DNA of 64,000 bases from positions 62,001 to 126,000 of the forward strand of contig NZ_FQVC01000001.1 of NCBI RefSeq assembly GCF_900128975.1. Direction: 5' to 3'. Below, piece by piece: positions 8,945-18,373 of the stretch (positions are counted from its first letter, which is position 1; the number at the start of each line of letters is the position of its first letter). The stretch comes from Devosia limi DSM 17137 (GTDB lineage: Bacteria > Pseudomonadota > Alphaproteobacteria > Rhizobiales > Devosiaceae). Below the pieces are notes generated by a model. It had not been told where the DNA came from. It saw nothing but the letters and a program-made list of their open reading frames with translations, and ran no database searches. Made by a program: the position numbers and the translations under genes.

Positions 8945-10396
8945 TTAGCCCAGGCGGCGCTTGCTGACGTCGTCATAGGGGTTAGTGCTGCCAGCGCGCA
9001 CCCAGAGGCGAATCGGCGGCCCCTGAATGTCGAATGCCTCGCGCAGGCCATTGGCCAGGTAACGCAGATAGGATGTCGGCAGCGCTTCGGGCCGTGAGGC
9101 AAACAGGATGAAGCTCGGCGGCCTGGTCTTGGCCTGCGTCATGTAGCGGATCTTGAGGCGACGGCCGGAGACCGCCGGAGGCGGATGCCCCTCCACCATG
9201 CCAGCGAGCCAGCGATTGAGGCGCGCTGTCGAGACGTGTGTGTTCCAGCTGCGCTCGATCTTGAAGATCGCGGCCATGAGCTTGTCGATGTTCTTGCCGG
9301 TCAGCCCGGAGAGCGTGACCAGCGGAACGCCCCGAAGCTGCGGTAGCAAGCGCTCGCAGGCTTCCTTGAGCGCCGCAAGATGAGCGTTCTTGTCCTCGAT
9401 GAGGTCCCACTTGTTGACCGCGATGACCAGCGCCCGCCCTTCCCGCTCAACCAGATCGGCCAGCGCCAAATCCTGCTTTTCGAACGGGATGGTCGCATCA
9501 AGCATCAGGACGACGACTTCGGCATACTGGATCGAGCGCAGGCTATCGCCCACTGCAAGCTTTTCGAGCTTCTGCGTAACGCGCGCCCGGCGACGGATGC
9601 CTGCAGTATCAACGAGGTTGATCACCCGGCCTTCCCACTCCCACGGCACCAGGATGCTGTCACGGGTAATGCCGGCCTCAGGGCCAACGAGAACCCGGTC
9701 CTCGCCCACCATACGGTTGATCAGCGTCGACTTGCCGGCATTGGGACGCCCCACGATGGCGACATTGAGGTAGCGCTTGGGGTTCCAGCGCAGCGTGGCC
9801 TCGTCGCCCTCGCCTTCCAGCATGTCCTCGGTGATGTCGACATCAACCTCTGGCATGGCATCGAGATCGGCGATTTCCTGGGCTTCTTTGTTGGCCGCCG
9901 CAGCGTCAATGGCCTGGGAGACGATGGAATAGAGCTCGGAGAGCCCAAGACCATGCTCGGCAGACAGCGCGATAGGCTCGCCAAAGCCCAGCTTGAAGGC
10001 CTCGACCAGCCCGGCTTCAGCAGCGCTGCTTTCGGCCTTGTTGCCAACCAGGTGGACGGCCTTCCCGGCCTTGCGCAGTACCTGGGCGAAGCGCTGGTCA
10101 AGCGGCACCACACCGGCACGCGCATCGATCATGAACAGGATGACATCAGCTTCCTTGATGGCCAGCTCGGTCTGCTGGCGCATACGGTCTTCGAGGCTGC
10201 CATCGGTGACATCCTCGTAGCCGGCGGTATCGAGGACCCGGAACGACAAGTCGGCGATGTGGCCCTCGGCCTCGCGCCGGTCGCGGGTAACGCCCGGCGT
10301 ATCGTCGACAAGAGCGATCTTGCGGCCGACGAGGCGGTTAAACAGGGTCGATTTGCCAACATTCGGGCGACCGACAATGGCTACGGTGACGGTCAT
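8945..10396 (-). CDS. der: Ribosome biogenesis GTPase Der (EngA)
   Basis: Double GTPase needed for assembly of the 50S subunit. The first G domain begins at once with VAIVGRPNVGKST (residues 4-16). The second has VAIVGRPNAGKST near 205 and NKWD near 325. A KH-like domain ends the 483-residue protein. The frame is open for a further 127 codons upstream, but that part is low-complexity proline-rich shadow of the upstream gene. The ATG at 10396 directly before the first G1 motif is therefore the start. Probably co-transcribed with the upstream TPR gene (40-bp gap). Confidence 0.95.
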   Translation of the reverse strand: MTVTVAIVGRPNVGKSTLFNRLVGRKIALVDDTPGVTRDRREAEGHIADLSFRVLDTAGYEDVTDGSLEDRMRQQTELAIKEADVILFMIDARAGVVPLDQRFAQVLRKAGKAVHLVGNKAESSAAEAGLVEAFKLGFGEPIALSAEHGLGLSELYSIVSQAIDAAAANKEAQEIADLDAMPEVDVDITEDMLEGEGDEATLRWNPKRYLNVAIVGRPNAGKSTLINRMVGEDRVLVGPEAGITRDSILVPWEWEGRVINLVDTAGIRRRARVTQKLEKLAVGDSLRSIQYAEVVVLMLDATIPFEKQDLALADLVEREGRALVIAVNKWDLIEDKNAHLAALKEACERLLPQLRGVPLVTLSGLTGKNIDKLMAAIFKIERSWNTHVSTARLNRWLAGMVEGHPPPAVSGRRLKIRYMTQAKTRPPSFILFASRPEALPTSYLRYLANGLREAFDIQGPPIRLWVRAGSTNPYDDVSKRRLG

Positions 10397-10436
10397 AGAA
10401 AAGTATTCCGATCTGTCGCGATGCTGGAAACGGCCG

Positions 10437-11204
10437 TCACTGGACGGCCGGTTCAGCCTCGGTGGGGGCAGCAGGTTCAGCGGGGGCCGACGCTTCGGCG
10501 GGCGTAGCAGCGGCGTCGGCACCAGCCTGATCAACAGCCTCGGGCGCGATGGCGCCTTCGGCAAGCAGCTGGGCCAGGTAGTAGCCCATCCGGTTGCGGA
10601 CGGCGCTCTGGGCCAGCGGGTCATTGACCACGGCTTCGAAATTGGCCTGGGCGGCGGCGAAGTCACCAGCCTTGAATTGAGCGAGGCCAAGGGCTTCCCG
10701 CGCCGCATTGCGGAACGGATGACCTTCGGTGGCAATGGTGCCCACACGGGCCTCGACATCGGCGACTGTGCCAGCATCGACCATCAGCGTGCCGGCCAGG
10801 ACCAGAGCCAGTTCGCGCAGGCGCTGGTTGGACTGGGTATTGGCCAGGGCGTCATAGGCGGCGACGGCGTCGGTGACCTTGCCATCCTTGGCGAGCAGGC
10901 CGGCCTGGCTGAACTGGGCCAGTGTCGCGTACTGGCCTGAACCGGTTGCAGCCAGGTCATCGAGGGCTGCCTGCGCGGCGGCGAGATCGCCGCCATCGGC
11001 CAGATCGAAGGCCGCATAGAGCTTGTCCGAGGAGGCGGCAGAATTGGAATTCTGATACCAGGTCCAGCCTTCATTGACGGCAACGAGCACGACGACGCCG
11101 ACTGCGGCCCCGATCACGAAGGGGGCGAAACGGCGCCAGAGCTTGCGCATCCGCTCGGAGCGCAGTTCCTCATCGACTTCGCGAAAGATGTTATCCTGGG
11201 ACAT
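10437..11204 (-). CDS. YfgM-like TPR membrane protein
   Basis: Tetratricopeptide protein of the TPR_21/YfgM type, an inner-membrane ancillary factor of the Sec translocon and periplasmic chaperone network in E. coli. One membrane segment lies at about residues 27-47 (FAPFVIGAAVGVVVLVAV) after a short basic cytoplasmic tail. TPR-like helices follow at about 60-210, then an Ala/Glu/Pro-rich tail. Its position directly upstream of der mirrors the yfgM-(bamB)-der order of gammaproteobacteria; bamB is absent here. Confidence 0.82.
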   Translation of the reverse strand: MSQDNIFREVDEELRSERMRKLWRRFAPFVIGAAVGVVVLVAVNEGWTWYQNSNSAASSDKLYAAFDLADGGDLAAAQAALDDLAATGSGQYATLAQFSQAGLLAKDGKVTDAVAAYDALANTQSNQRLRELALVLAGTLMVDAGTVADVEARVGTIATEGHPFRNAAREALGLAQFKAGDFAAAQANFEAVVNDPLAQSAVRNRMGYYLAQLLAEGAIAPEAVDQAGADAAATPAEASAPAEPAAPTEAEPAVQ

Positions 11205-11399
11205 GCCTGCCTGATGGTCTTGAGCTGAATTGCGCGCACAATTAACACGCCACCTCAGGATTGCAAATGCGGCGGCGCCGCGCGGCGCAAACCGATAGTG
11301 GGAAGGCTAAAGCTTTACCTATTAAGCGTATGAAAGGGATAGCAATTCCTGCGCGTTCCGATCTGGATATGATGCGCGCAAATTACAGAGTGCGCGCAG
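11205..11399. promoter_or_regulatory. Divergent intergenic region
   Basis: 195 bp between the YfgM-like gene (-) and an acyltransferase gene (+). It is visibly more AT-rich around 11310-11395 than the flanking genes and must hold both promoters. No clear operator or RNA element was recognised. Confidence 0.4.
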
Positions 11400-12554
11400 A
11401 TGACCAAGGGCCGGGTCGAAACCATCGATGTTTTCCGCGGTATCGCCATCCTGCTGGTGGTGATGTTCCATTTCACCGCCCGGCTCCCTGCCAGCGCGCT
11501 CAACATCACCGAAGGCGCTCCCATCCCTGTGTTCTTCGGCTGGGTGGGGGTCTATTTCTTCTTCACCATCTCCGGCTACTGCATATTCATGACGCTGGAG
11601 CGCTCGGCAACCGTCGGCGTGTTCCTGGCGCGGCGGTTCTCGCGCATCTATCCGGCGTTCTTTGCGGCTGTGCTGCTGCTATTCGTGTTCGGGCTGGTGG
11701 CGCATGTGCCCAGCGTGCCGGAAGCCAAATTCCATGTGGTGGCGCCGAACCTGGCGGATGTCGCGATGAACCTGTTGTTTGTCGGCGAGATCGGCGAGTG
11801 GGTCGACGGGGCGTTCTGGTCGATTGCCGTCGAGGTCAAATTCTACCTGCTGGTGGCGGTCCTGGCCGGAATGTTCACCGATCCGGCGCGATTTACGCGG
11901 GTGTTCGCGGTGCTGGCTTTGGTAATGGCCCCGATCTGGGCGGTGTCGACACTGTTTTCGGTGGCGGATAGCGGGCCGATCACGCCGCAATCGCTGCTGA
12001 AATTCCTGACCATCGCACCCTATCTGCCGTTCTTTGCCATCGGCATTCTTGGCCGACAGGCCCAGAGCGGGACCATGCCGACGCGCGGCTTGATGATTGC
12101 CAATGTGCTGCTGGCGACGGCCGTGGTGTGGATCGAAGCCTATTCGTTCGAGCTGCATGATGGCTGGGTGATCGCCACGGCCTGCGCCGCCGCCTTCCTC
12201 GCGCTGACGGCGCTGTTCCTGCGCTTTGCCGCTGGCAAGTCGATCCCCAATGTGCCGCTTCTGTCCTCGGCGGTGGCCAAGGTGGGGCTATTGAGCTTTT
12301 CCTGGTACCTGATCCACGAAAATGTCGGGATCAGCTTCCTCGCCACGCTCGACCTTTACATGCCTGCCTGGCTCAGCCTGGTGCTGGTGATGATTGCGAC
12401 ATTCTGCATCGCCATCGTCTTCGCCAATCTGGTGGAATGGCGCTTCCGCAAGCCGGTGGAAGGGTTTGCGATGGCAGTGCTGGATTGGATCGGCCGGCGT
12501 TGGAACCGCCTGGCGGTGCTGCGCACTGTGCCGGCGAGCAAACCGGCGCAGTAG
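11400..12554 (+). CDS. Acyltransferase 3 family membrane protein
   Basis: Integral-membrane O-acyltransferase of the AT3 (OafA/NodX) family, which moves acetyl or other acyl groups onto envelope polysaccharides or lipids. The N-terminal signature IDVFRGIAILLVVMFHF carries the conserved R and catalytic-region H (about residues 9-25). Ten or so hydrophobic segments fill the 384 residues, and an R/E-containing FSRIYPAFF motif sits near 82. There is no C-terminal SGNH domain. Substrate unknown. It is monocistronic, convergent with guaA, and a second AT3 gene lies on the other side of guaA. Confidence 0.85.
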   Translation: MTKGRVETIDVFRGIAILLVVMFHFTARLPASALNITEGAPIPVFFGWVGVYFFFTISGYCIFMTLERSATVGVFLARRFSRIYPAFFAAVLLLFVFGLVAHVPSVPEAKFHVVAPNLADVAMNLLFVGEIGEWVDGAFWSIAVEVKFYLLVAVLAGMFTDPARFTRVFAVLALVMAPIWAVSTLFSVADSGPITPQSLLKFLTIAPYLPFFAIGILGRQAQSGTMPTRGLMIANVLLATAVVWIEAYSFELHDGWVIATACAAAFLALTALFLRFAAGKSIPNVPLLSSAVAKVGLLSFSWYLIHENVGISFLATLDLYMPAWLSLVLVMIATFCIAIVFANLVEWRFRKPVEGFAMAVLDWIGRRWNRLAVLRTVPASKPAQ

Positions 12555-12621
12555 CATCAACAGACAGCGCGAGGCCGAAGTCTTTCGCCGGCGCGCTCAG
12601 TGCAATGAAGCAGCTGAAAGT

Positions 12622-12659
12622 GCCGCCGGGCGAATGACAAAGTCACTGTGACCGGCGGC
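12622..12659. terminator. Probable factor-independent terminator between convergent genes
   Basis: GCCGCCGG (12622-12629) pairs with CCGGCGGC (12652-12659), with a nested TGAC-aaa-GTCA helix in the loop. It lies just before the end of guaA (-) and after the acyltransferase (+). No long T-run follows on either side. Confidence 0.45.
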
Positions 12660-12671
12660 AACCATAGCGGC

Positions 12672-14243
12672 TTATTCCCACTCGATCGTGCCAGGCGGCT
12701 TGCTGGTCACGTCATAGACGACACGGTTGATGCCCCGCACTTCATTGATGATGCGGGTCGCGGTCTTGCCGAGGAAGTTCATGTCGAACTGGTAGAAATC
12801 GGCTGTCATGCCATCGACCGAGGTCACGGCGCGCAGGGCGCAGACGAACTCATAGGTGCGACCGTCGCCCATGACGCCAACGGTCTGCACCGGCAGCAGC
12901 ACGGCGAAAGCCTGCCAGATCTTGTCGTATTGGCCCGACTTGCGGATTTCATCGAGATAAATGGCGTCGGCCTTGCGCAGGATATCCAGCTTTTCGGGCG
13001 TGATGCCGCCCGGGCAGCGGATGGCGAGGCCGGGACCTGGGAACGGGTGGCGGCCGATAAAGCTTTCCGGCAGGCCCAGTTCGCGGCCAAGGACGCGAAC
13101 TTCGTCCTTGAATAGCTCACGCAGGGGCTCGACCAACTGCATGTTCATGCGTTCCGGCAGGCCACCGACATTGTGGTGGCTCTTGATGGTGACCGAAGGA
13201 CCGCCAGTGAACGACACGGATTCGATAACATCGGGATAAAGCGTACCCTGCGCCAGGAACTGTGCGCCGCCGAGTTTTTCAGCTTCCGCTTCAAAGGTTT
13301 CAATGAACAGGCGACCAATGATCTTGCGCTTGGTCTCGGGATCGGACTGCCCATCGAGCTCGCGCAGGAAGAGTTCGGAGGCGTCCACATGGACCAGCGG
13401 GATATTGTATTCGTCACGGAACATCGTGACGACCTGTTCGCTCTCATTGAGGCGCATCAGGCCGTGATCGACATAAATGCAGGTGAGCTGATCGCCAATG
13501 GCTTCGTGGATCAGCACTGCCGCGACAGAGGAGTCGACGCCGCCGGAAAGCCCGCAGATGACCTTGCCGGTGCCGACCTGGGCGCGGATCTTTTCGATCA
13601 TCTTGCTGCGATAGGCAGCCATGGTCCAGGACGAGGCGACACCACAGATAGTGTGGACGAAATTGGCATAGAGCTTGGCGCCATCGGGGGTGTGGACCAC
13701 CTCGGGATGGAACTGCACGGCCCAGATGCGCCTGTCTTCGTTGGCGATCATGGCGAAGGGAGCATTAGCCGAAGTGCCAACGACTTCAAAGCCTTCCGGG
13801 AGCGCGACGACGCGGTCGCCATGGCTCATCCAGACCTGGTGCTCGGTGCCGAGTTCCCAGACGCCGTCATAGAGGGCGGAGCGTTTTTCCACCTTGACCT
13901 CGGCGCGGCCGAATTCGCGGTGATGTCCCGCCTCGACCTTGCCGCCCAGGGCCATGCAGAGGGCTTGTTGCCCATAGCAGATGCCCAGGATCGGAACGCC
14001 GGCATCGAGGATGGCCGGATCGATTGTGGGGGCGTTTTCGTCCAGCGTGGACGCCGGGCCGCCCGAAAGGACGATGCCCTTGGGCTGCAGGGCCTTTACG
14101 GCCGCGCCGGCTTGCTGGAACGGATGGATTTCGCAGTAGACGCCGGTCTCACGAATTCGACGCGCAATCAGCTGAGTGACTTGCGATCCGAAGTCAACAA
14201 TGAGAATTGTGTCGTTTGCGGAGGCTTGATCTGGGTGCTGCAT
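12672..14243 (-). CDS. guaA: GMP synthase (glutamine-hydrolysing)
   Basis: Converts XMP to GMP with ATP and glutamine, the last step of GMP synthesis. The class-I glutaminase domain has its nucleophile in [11 protein letters not shown] (about C90) with a HPEVVHT catalytic histidine near 178. The ATP-pyrophosphatase P-loop is [12 protein letters not shown] near 227, and the C-terminal dimerisation domain ends in PPGTIEWE. The length (523 aa) is canonical. It stands alone, with AT3 genes on both sides; guaB, which makes its substrate, lies about 4.5 kb away on the same strand. Confidence 0.97.
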   Translation of the reverse strand: MQHPDQASANDTILIVDFGSQVTQLIARRIRETGVYCEIHPFQQAGAAVKALQPKGIVLSGGPASTLDENAPTIDPAILDAGVPILGICYGQQALCMALGGKVEAGHHREFGRAEVKVEKRSALYDGVWELGTEHQVWMSHGDRVVALPEGFEVVGTSANAPFAMIANEDRRIWAVQFHPEVVHTPDGAKLYANFVHTICGVASSWTMAAYRSKMIEKIRAQVGTGKVICGLSGGVDSSVAAVLIHEAIGDQLTCIYVDHGLMRLNESEQVVTMFRDEYNIPLVHVDASELFLRELDGQSDPETKRKIIGRLFIETFEAEAEKLGGAQFLAQGTLYPDVIESVSFTGGPSVTIKSHHNVGGLPERMNMQLVEPLRELFKDEVRVLGRELGLPESFIGRHPFPGPGLAIRCPGGITPEKLDILRKADAIYLDEIRKSGQYDKIWQAFAVLLPVQTVGVMGDGRTYEFVCALRAVTSVDGMTADFYQFDMNFLGKTATRIINEVRGINRVVYDVTSKPPGTIEWE

Positions 14244-14321
14244 GGCGAGGCTTTAGCTTCACTCGGCAGATTCCGCAAGCCGGGCGTTGGGGGAACGTCC
14301 TATGCGTAAATCGGGGGGATT

Positions 14322-15554
14322 ATGAACGCCGATGACGGGCGTCTCTACGGCGCCGATTTCGTGCGGGCCAGTGCCTGCTTCATCGTGCTGTTTCACCACC
14401 TCGCGCAGCGGATCAATCCCCGCAGCGCGCTGGGTGATTATGATGCTTCGCAGGTGTTCAATGCGGTCGGCGGATTTGGCGTCGCCATGTTCTTCGTGCT
14501 CAGCGGATTTCTGTTGGCGCGGCCATTCTGGAAGGCGCTGGATCAGGGGCGGCCCCTGCCCTCGCTGCACAATTATGCACTGCGGCGGGCGGCGCGGATT
14601 ATCCCGGGGTTCTGGCTGGCGCTGACGGTGAGCTTCATCCTCAGCATTACCCTGTTTGGCTTCGCGCTCGATGGCTGGCTGGTGCTGCGCTACGTCGCTG
14701 GGCTGCTGCTGATCAGCGACTGGCATTGGACGACGCTGTTTCCGGTGGAGATCAACGGACCACTGTGGTCGATCGGGTTTGAGGTCAGCTCATATGTGAT
14801 GCTGCCGCTGGGGTTTGTGGCGCTGTTTGCGCTGTATCGGGGGCGGCATGGCGGCTGGGCGGCGCGGCTCAGCTGGCTGGGTGTGCTGGCGGTGGCGCTG
14901 CTGGCGCATTGGCTGTTTGTGCAATTTGTGCCGGTGGATACGACGCAGCGCGGCTTTGGCTATGGGCTGCAGGGCGGCGCACGGGGCTGGATGCCGCGGT
15001 TCAATCCATTCGGATTCTTCGCCATTTTTGCGATGGGAGCACTGGCCAGCGGGGTGCAATTGCTGGTGGGGCGCTATCGCTCGGCGCTGTTCGATGCGCT
15101 GTCGCTTGGCGGCATTGCGCTGGTGGCGGTAACGCTCTGGGAGTTTGGACTGCACGAAGGCGGCACCGAAGGGTTTGGCTGGCTCGGCGTGCCCTATCTG
15201 TTTCCGAGCTTTCCGCTGATGCTCGGCTTTGTACTGGTGGTAACGCCGTCGAGCCTGGTGGTTGGGCGCGTGCTGGATAACCGGTTGATCCGCTATCTCG
15301 CTGAAATCTCGTTCGGAATTTACGTCTGGCACTATCTGGTGCTGGAAGTGGTGCGGTTGTTCTGGCTGCCTGAAATCGGCCATGGGCGGATGGGCGAGCC
15401 GGGCGCGTTCCTCCTGGGGAGCGCGGTGATCATTGGCATCACTATGGTGATTGCCACCCTGTCCTATCGCTGGATGGAGGCGCCGATCATTGCCTGGGCA
15501 CGGACGCTGGAGAAACGGCCTGTCGCGCCGGAGGCTGTGGGCGCGGCGGTTTGA
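14322..15554 (+). CDS. Acyltransferase 3 family membrane protein
   Basis: Second AT3-family O-acyltransferase (410 aa), transcribed divergently from guaA. The signature YGADFVRASACFIVLFHHL near residue 7 holds the conserved Arg and His pair. About ten transmembrane segments follow, with LRRAARIIPGFWLAL at about 87-101 and NGPLWSIGFEVSSYV near 147. It is no close paralogue of the other AT3 protein in this window, judging by eye. Substrate unknown; an envelope polysaccharide or lipid is expected from the family. A paired inverted repeat follows its stop codon. Confidence 0.85.
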   Translation: MNADDGRLYGADFVRASACFIVLFHHLAQRINPRSALGDYDASQVFNAVGGFGVAMFFVLSGFLLARPFWKALDQGRPLPSLHNYALRRAARIIPGFWLALTVSFILSITLFGFALDGWLVLRYVAGLLLISDWHWTTLFPVEINGPLWSIGFEVSSYVMLPLGFVALFALYRGRHGGWAARLSWLGVLAVALLAHWLFVQFVPVDTTQRGFGYGLQGGARGWMPRFNPFGFFAIFAMGALASGVQLLVGRYRSALFDALSLGGIALVAVTLWEFGLHEGGTEGFGWLGVPYLFPSFPLMLGFVLVVTPSSLVVGRVLDNRLIRYLAEISFGIYVWHYLVLEVVRLFWLPEIGHGRMGEPGAFLLGSAVIIGITMVIATLSYRWMEAPIIAWARTLEKRPVAPEAVGAAV

Positions 15555-15581
15555 TGGCCGAAACAGCAATTTGCATCGAGG

Positions 15582-15659
15582 GTCATTCCCGCGCAGGCGG
15601 GAATCCACTCTTTTCGGCTGGGCAAAGCAAGAATGGATTCCCGCCTGCGCGGGAATGAC
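15582..15659. repeat. Paired REP-like element with 26-bp perfect inverted ends
   Basis: Copies at 15582-15607 and 15634-15659 are exact reverse complements over 26 bp, and each copy is itself a palindrome (ATTCCCGC-gcag-GCGGGAAT type). The 26-bp spacer is unique sequence. This is the layout of a BIME/REPIN-type non-autonomous element. It lies between two convergent genes, where it may also act as a transcript-end hairpin. Confidence 0.85.
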
Positions 15660-15695
15660 TCCGTGGGTGAGGGGCAACCGCGCGCCCAAGAACGA

Positions 15696-16181
15696 TTAGT
15701 TCAGGACGCCGATCGACAGGTTCAGCAGCGCGGCGAAGCTGACCCAGAGGAGGTAGGGGACGAACAGCCAGGCGGCGAAGGGATCGAGCTTGCGGGCGCT
15801 GAGGACGAAGGCGATCAGGACAACCCAGAGCAACGCAATGATGGCGAAGGCGGGCCAGATCAGCTGGGCCACGAACCAGACTGGCGACCAGATCCAGTTC
15901 AGCCCCATCTGGATATACCACAGTTTCATCGCGGGAGCGCGCGGGTCGATCATGTAGATGCGCCAGCCGGCGACCGCGATCATCACATAGAGCGTGAACC
16001 AGACCGGTCCGAATATCCAATTGGGGGGATTGAATGGCGGCTTGGCCAGCGCCTCGTACCAAGCGGTGGGGATAGATAGCATGCCGATCAGGGCGCCGAC
16101 ACAGATGACGACAAGAAGGAATAGCGCCAGCAGGAACCATGGCCCGGGGGTGCGGTAGTCGGCGAGAGAAGGGACGCTCAT
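15696..16181 (-). CDS. tspO: TspO/MBR family tryptophan-rich sensory protein
   Basis: Five-helix membrane protein of the TspO/peripheral benzodiazepine receptor family, which binds porphyrins and modulates oxygen- or light-dependent gene expression in some alphaproteobacteria. Family marks are WYEALAKPPFNPPNWIFGPV near residue 41, WRIYMIDPRAP near 80, and NWIWSPVWF near 103. At 161 aa it has the usual length. It is the last of a minus-strand run (MAPEG, rsmB, small ORF, tspO), with a 61-bp gap before it. Confidence 0.9.
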   Translation of the reverse strand: MSVPSLADYRTPGPWFLLALFLLVVICVGALIGMLSIPTAWYEALAKPPFNPPNWIFGPVWFTLYVMIAVAGWRIYMIDPRAPAMKLWYIQMGLNWIWSPVWFVAQLIWPAFAIIALLWVVLIAFVLSARKLDPFAAWLFVPYLLWVSFAALLNLSIGVLN

Positions 16182-16242
16182 TGTAACGCTCTGCGCTGAT
16201 GGGTTTATCCCCCTCTAACGCATGGCGGTGCAAGTGGTTCAC

Positions 16243-16644
16243 CTAGTCGGTGAGTGTGCAGTCGGCGAGGTTAATCGTCAGTACGCCGGGGGTGCCCGTG
16301 GCAGAGGCATAAGCCAGCTGGACGCTGGTTTCGTCGGCAGCCCAGACAGCGGAAACGCTGGTGAAAAGCGGGGTTGTACCGGCCAGAGTGAGTGGGCAGC
16401 CGGTGCGGGTCTTGGCGCCGTCTGAGCCCGTGACCTCGAGGATGGCGACGCGGGTGCAGGCGGCGTCACCGCAGAGTTCGCCCAATTCGATGGAGGCCTT
16501 GCCGGAGGGCGACACCAGATGATTGCTGGTATCGGGGCCCGGAATGGCGAACCAGACAGCGGCAAAGGCGACGACCACCAGAACGATGGACGCCAGCAAG
16601 AAGGCCCAGACGGGGACGGAGCTGCGTTGCTGTTCGAGGCTCAC
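16243..16644 (-). CDS. Membrane-anchored hypothetical protein
   Basis: No family recognised. The 133-residue product has one N-terminal membrane segment (about 12-34, VWAFLLASIVLVVVAFAAVWF) and a probably periplasmic C-terminal part with four cysteines (CGDAAC, GCPL and ADC). These could form two disulfides. It begins 2 bases after rsmB stops, so it is almost certainly co-transcribed and translationally coupled. No link to rRNA methylation is evident. Confidence 0.72.
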   Translation of the reverse strand: MSLEQQRSSVPVWAFLLASIVLVVVAFAAVWFAIPGPDTSNHLVSPSGKASIELGELCGDAACTRVAILEVTGSDGAKTRTGCPLTLAGTTPLFTSVSAVWAADETSVQLAYASATGTPGVLTINLADCTLTD

Positions 16645-16646
16645 GA

Positions 16647-17936
16647 TTACAGCGCGCGGGTCAGGATGTTGCAGTAAAAGCCATCCGTGCCGGTAAGGCG
16701 CGGGGTCAGTGCGAGGCCGGAACCGGCAGTGGCGACGCCATCGGGGATGGGCTGGCCGAGGGCTGCCTGCCAGAGATCGGCTGGCGCAGCCGAGGTGAAC
16801 TCGGGATGCGTGACTCGGAAAGCGGCGATCTGCTCGTCGTTTTCTTCGGGCAGGATCGAGCAGGTAATGTAGACCAGCGTGCCGCCCGGCTTGACGAAAC
16901 GCACAGCGTTTTCAAGGATTTCGGCCTGTTCGCCAGTGCGTTGATTCAACAGCTCGGGCGAGAGCTTCCACTTGGTATCGGGGCGACGGCGCCAAGTGCC
17001 GGTGCCGGTGCATGGCGCATCGATGACGACACGATCCATCTTGCCGACGAGATCTTCGAGCGCGTCCGGCTGGGGCGCGCGGACCTGCACATTGCGGGCG
17101 CCATTGCGCTTGAGGCGATCATAGATGGGCGCCAGACGCGAGCGGTCGCTGTCATAGGCGAAGATCTGCCCCTTGTTGGTCATGGCTGCCGCAAGTGCCA
17201 GGGTCTTGCCGCCGGCGCCGGCGCAGAGGTCGAGCACCTGTTCGCCGGGCTTGGCACCCGAAAGCGCGGCAACGATCTGGCTGCCCTGATCCTGCACCTC
17301 AAACCAGCCCTTGAGGTAGCCCTCGTCGGTGGTGACATTGGGGGTGCGGGCGTCGCGGGGGCCGGCTGGCATGGTGATGCCGATGGGCGAGATGGCGGTT
17401 TCCTGCGGCGAGAAGCGGGCGAGGCTTTTCATGGCCCGTTCGCGGGTGGATTTGAGCGTGTTGACGCGCAGGTCCAGCGAGGGGCGGCCGGACATGGCCT
17501 GGCCTTCGGCAATCCAGTTATCCCCGAATGCGCGCAGCAGCGAAGGGGCCAACCATTCGGGCATATCGGCACGGACATGATCGGGCGCAGAGGCCAGATC
17601 TGAGCCAGCATGCTGGATTTCTTGTTCGGTTAGCTTGCTGGGGGCGTGGCTGTCTTCGGCAAAGCTCGCATTGAGCGCGGCGGCATCTTCCTGCCAGTCG
17701 CGGAGGACGACGGCGAGGACCAAAGCGCGCGGGCTATCCTCGCCCATGGCGAAGGCATGGGAGGCGCGGCGGCGGAGCGCGTCATAGACCAGGTTACCGA
17801 TGGCAGCACGATCCCCTGCCCCGGCAAAGCGATTGGCCAGGCCCCATGACTTGAGCGCTTCGGAAACCGGACGCTTGCGGGTTTCGACATCGGTCAGAAC
17901 TTGGATGGCGGCGGACAGTCGACCGGGGAGGCGCAT
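16647..17936 (-). CDS. rsmB: RsmB-type 16S rRNA m5C methyltransferase (NOL1/NOP2/Sun family)
   Basis: SAM-dependent cytosine-5 RNA methyltransferase of 429 residues. The N-terminal part (about 1-140) is a weak NusB-like helical domain. The SAM site is VLDLCAGAGGKTLAL near 232. Motif IV, DAPCTGTGTWRR, holds one catalytic cysteine near 305, and motif VI YITCSILPEEN holds the other near 357. Assignment to RsmB rather than RsmF rests on the NusB-like N-terminus and is moderately sure. It sits 11 bp downstream of the MAPEG gene and 2 bp upstream of a small membrane protein gene. Confidence 0.87.
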   Translation of the reverse strand: MRLPGRLSAAIQVLTDVETRKRPVSEALKSWGLANRFAGAGDRAAIGNLVYDALRRRASHAFAMGEDSPRALVLAVVLRDWQEDAAALNASFAEDSHAPSKLTEQEIQHAGSDLASAPDHVRADMPEWLAPSLLRAFGDNWIAEGQAMSGRPSLDLRVNTLKSTRERAMKSLARFSPQETAISPIGITMPAGPRDARTPNVTTDEGYLKGWFEVQDQGSQIVAALSGAKPGEQVLDLCAGAGGKTLALAAAMTNKGQIFAYDSDRSRLAPIYDRLKRNGARNVQVRAPQPDALEDLVGKMDRVVIDAPCTGTGTWRRRPDTKWKLSPELLNQRTGEQAEILENAVRFVKPGGTLVYITCSILPEENDEQIAAFRVTHPEFTSAAPADLWQAALGQPIPDGVATAGSGLALTPRLTGTDGFYCNILTRAL

Positions 17937-17947
17937 GGATGGGGTAC

Positions 17948-18373
17948 TCAGGCCAGCAGGATTGGAAAGAGGACCAATAGCCAGAGGATGACCAAGACCG
18001 CAAGGCCGGTGGCGTAAACAGCAAGGCGCTGATGCACGCGATTGGTGGTGATGTGGATGGCCGCATGGACATAGCGCAGGACGACGAAGGCCCAGGCGGC
18101 GATGACGATTGGCCAGCCGGTAATGCCGGCCCAGAGGGCGAGCAGCGCCGCCACATAGAAAAGGACCGGCAGCTGGAACTGGTTGTCAAAATTGTTGGAA
18201 AGCAGCCGGGCCTTGAGCGGATAGGCGGTGCGCTCGACCGCAATATCCTGAAGCGGGATTTCGCCGGACATAACGCGGGGCACGCGCTCGCGGCCCATCA
18301 GGACCAGGATGATGATGGTGAGCAGGACCTGGCCGGCAATGGCGAGGATCAGCAATTTGGCGACGAGGGTCAT
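17948..18373 (-). CDS. MAPEG family membrane protein
   Basis: Four-helix membrane protein of the MAPEG group (membrane-associated proteins in eicosanoid and glutathione metabolism), 141 aa. Visible marks are a first helix KLLILAIAGQVLLTIIILV, the RLLSNNFDNQFQLPVLFYV segment near residue 48, and a VLRYVHAAIHITTN motif near 90. The open frame continues 58 codons upstream through a REP-like repeat, but ATG 18373 at the first helix is the credible start. It probably leads the MAPEG-rsmB-orf-tspO transcript. Enzymatic activity is not implied. Confidence 0.83.
   Translation of the reverse strand: MTLVAKLLILAIAGQVLLTIIILVLMGRERVPRVMSGEIPLQDIAVERTAYPLKARLLSNNFDNQFQLPVLFYVAALLALWAGITGWPIVIAAWAFVVLRYVHAAIHITTNRVHQRLAVYATGLAVLVILWLLVLFPILLA

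Noticed and set aside
10397..10777. 127-codon N-terminal extension of Der
   Set aside because: Proline/serine-rich translation of the overlapping TPR gene's DNA in another frame; the first G1 motif follows directly after ATG 10396.
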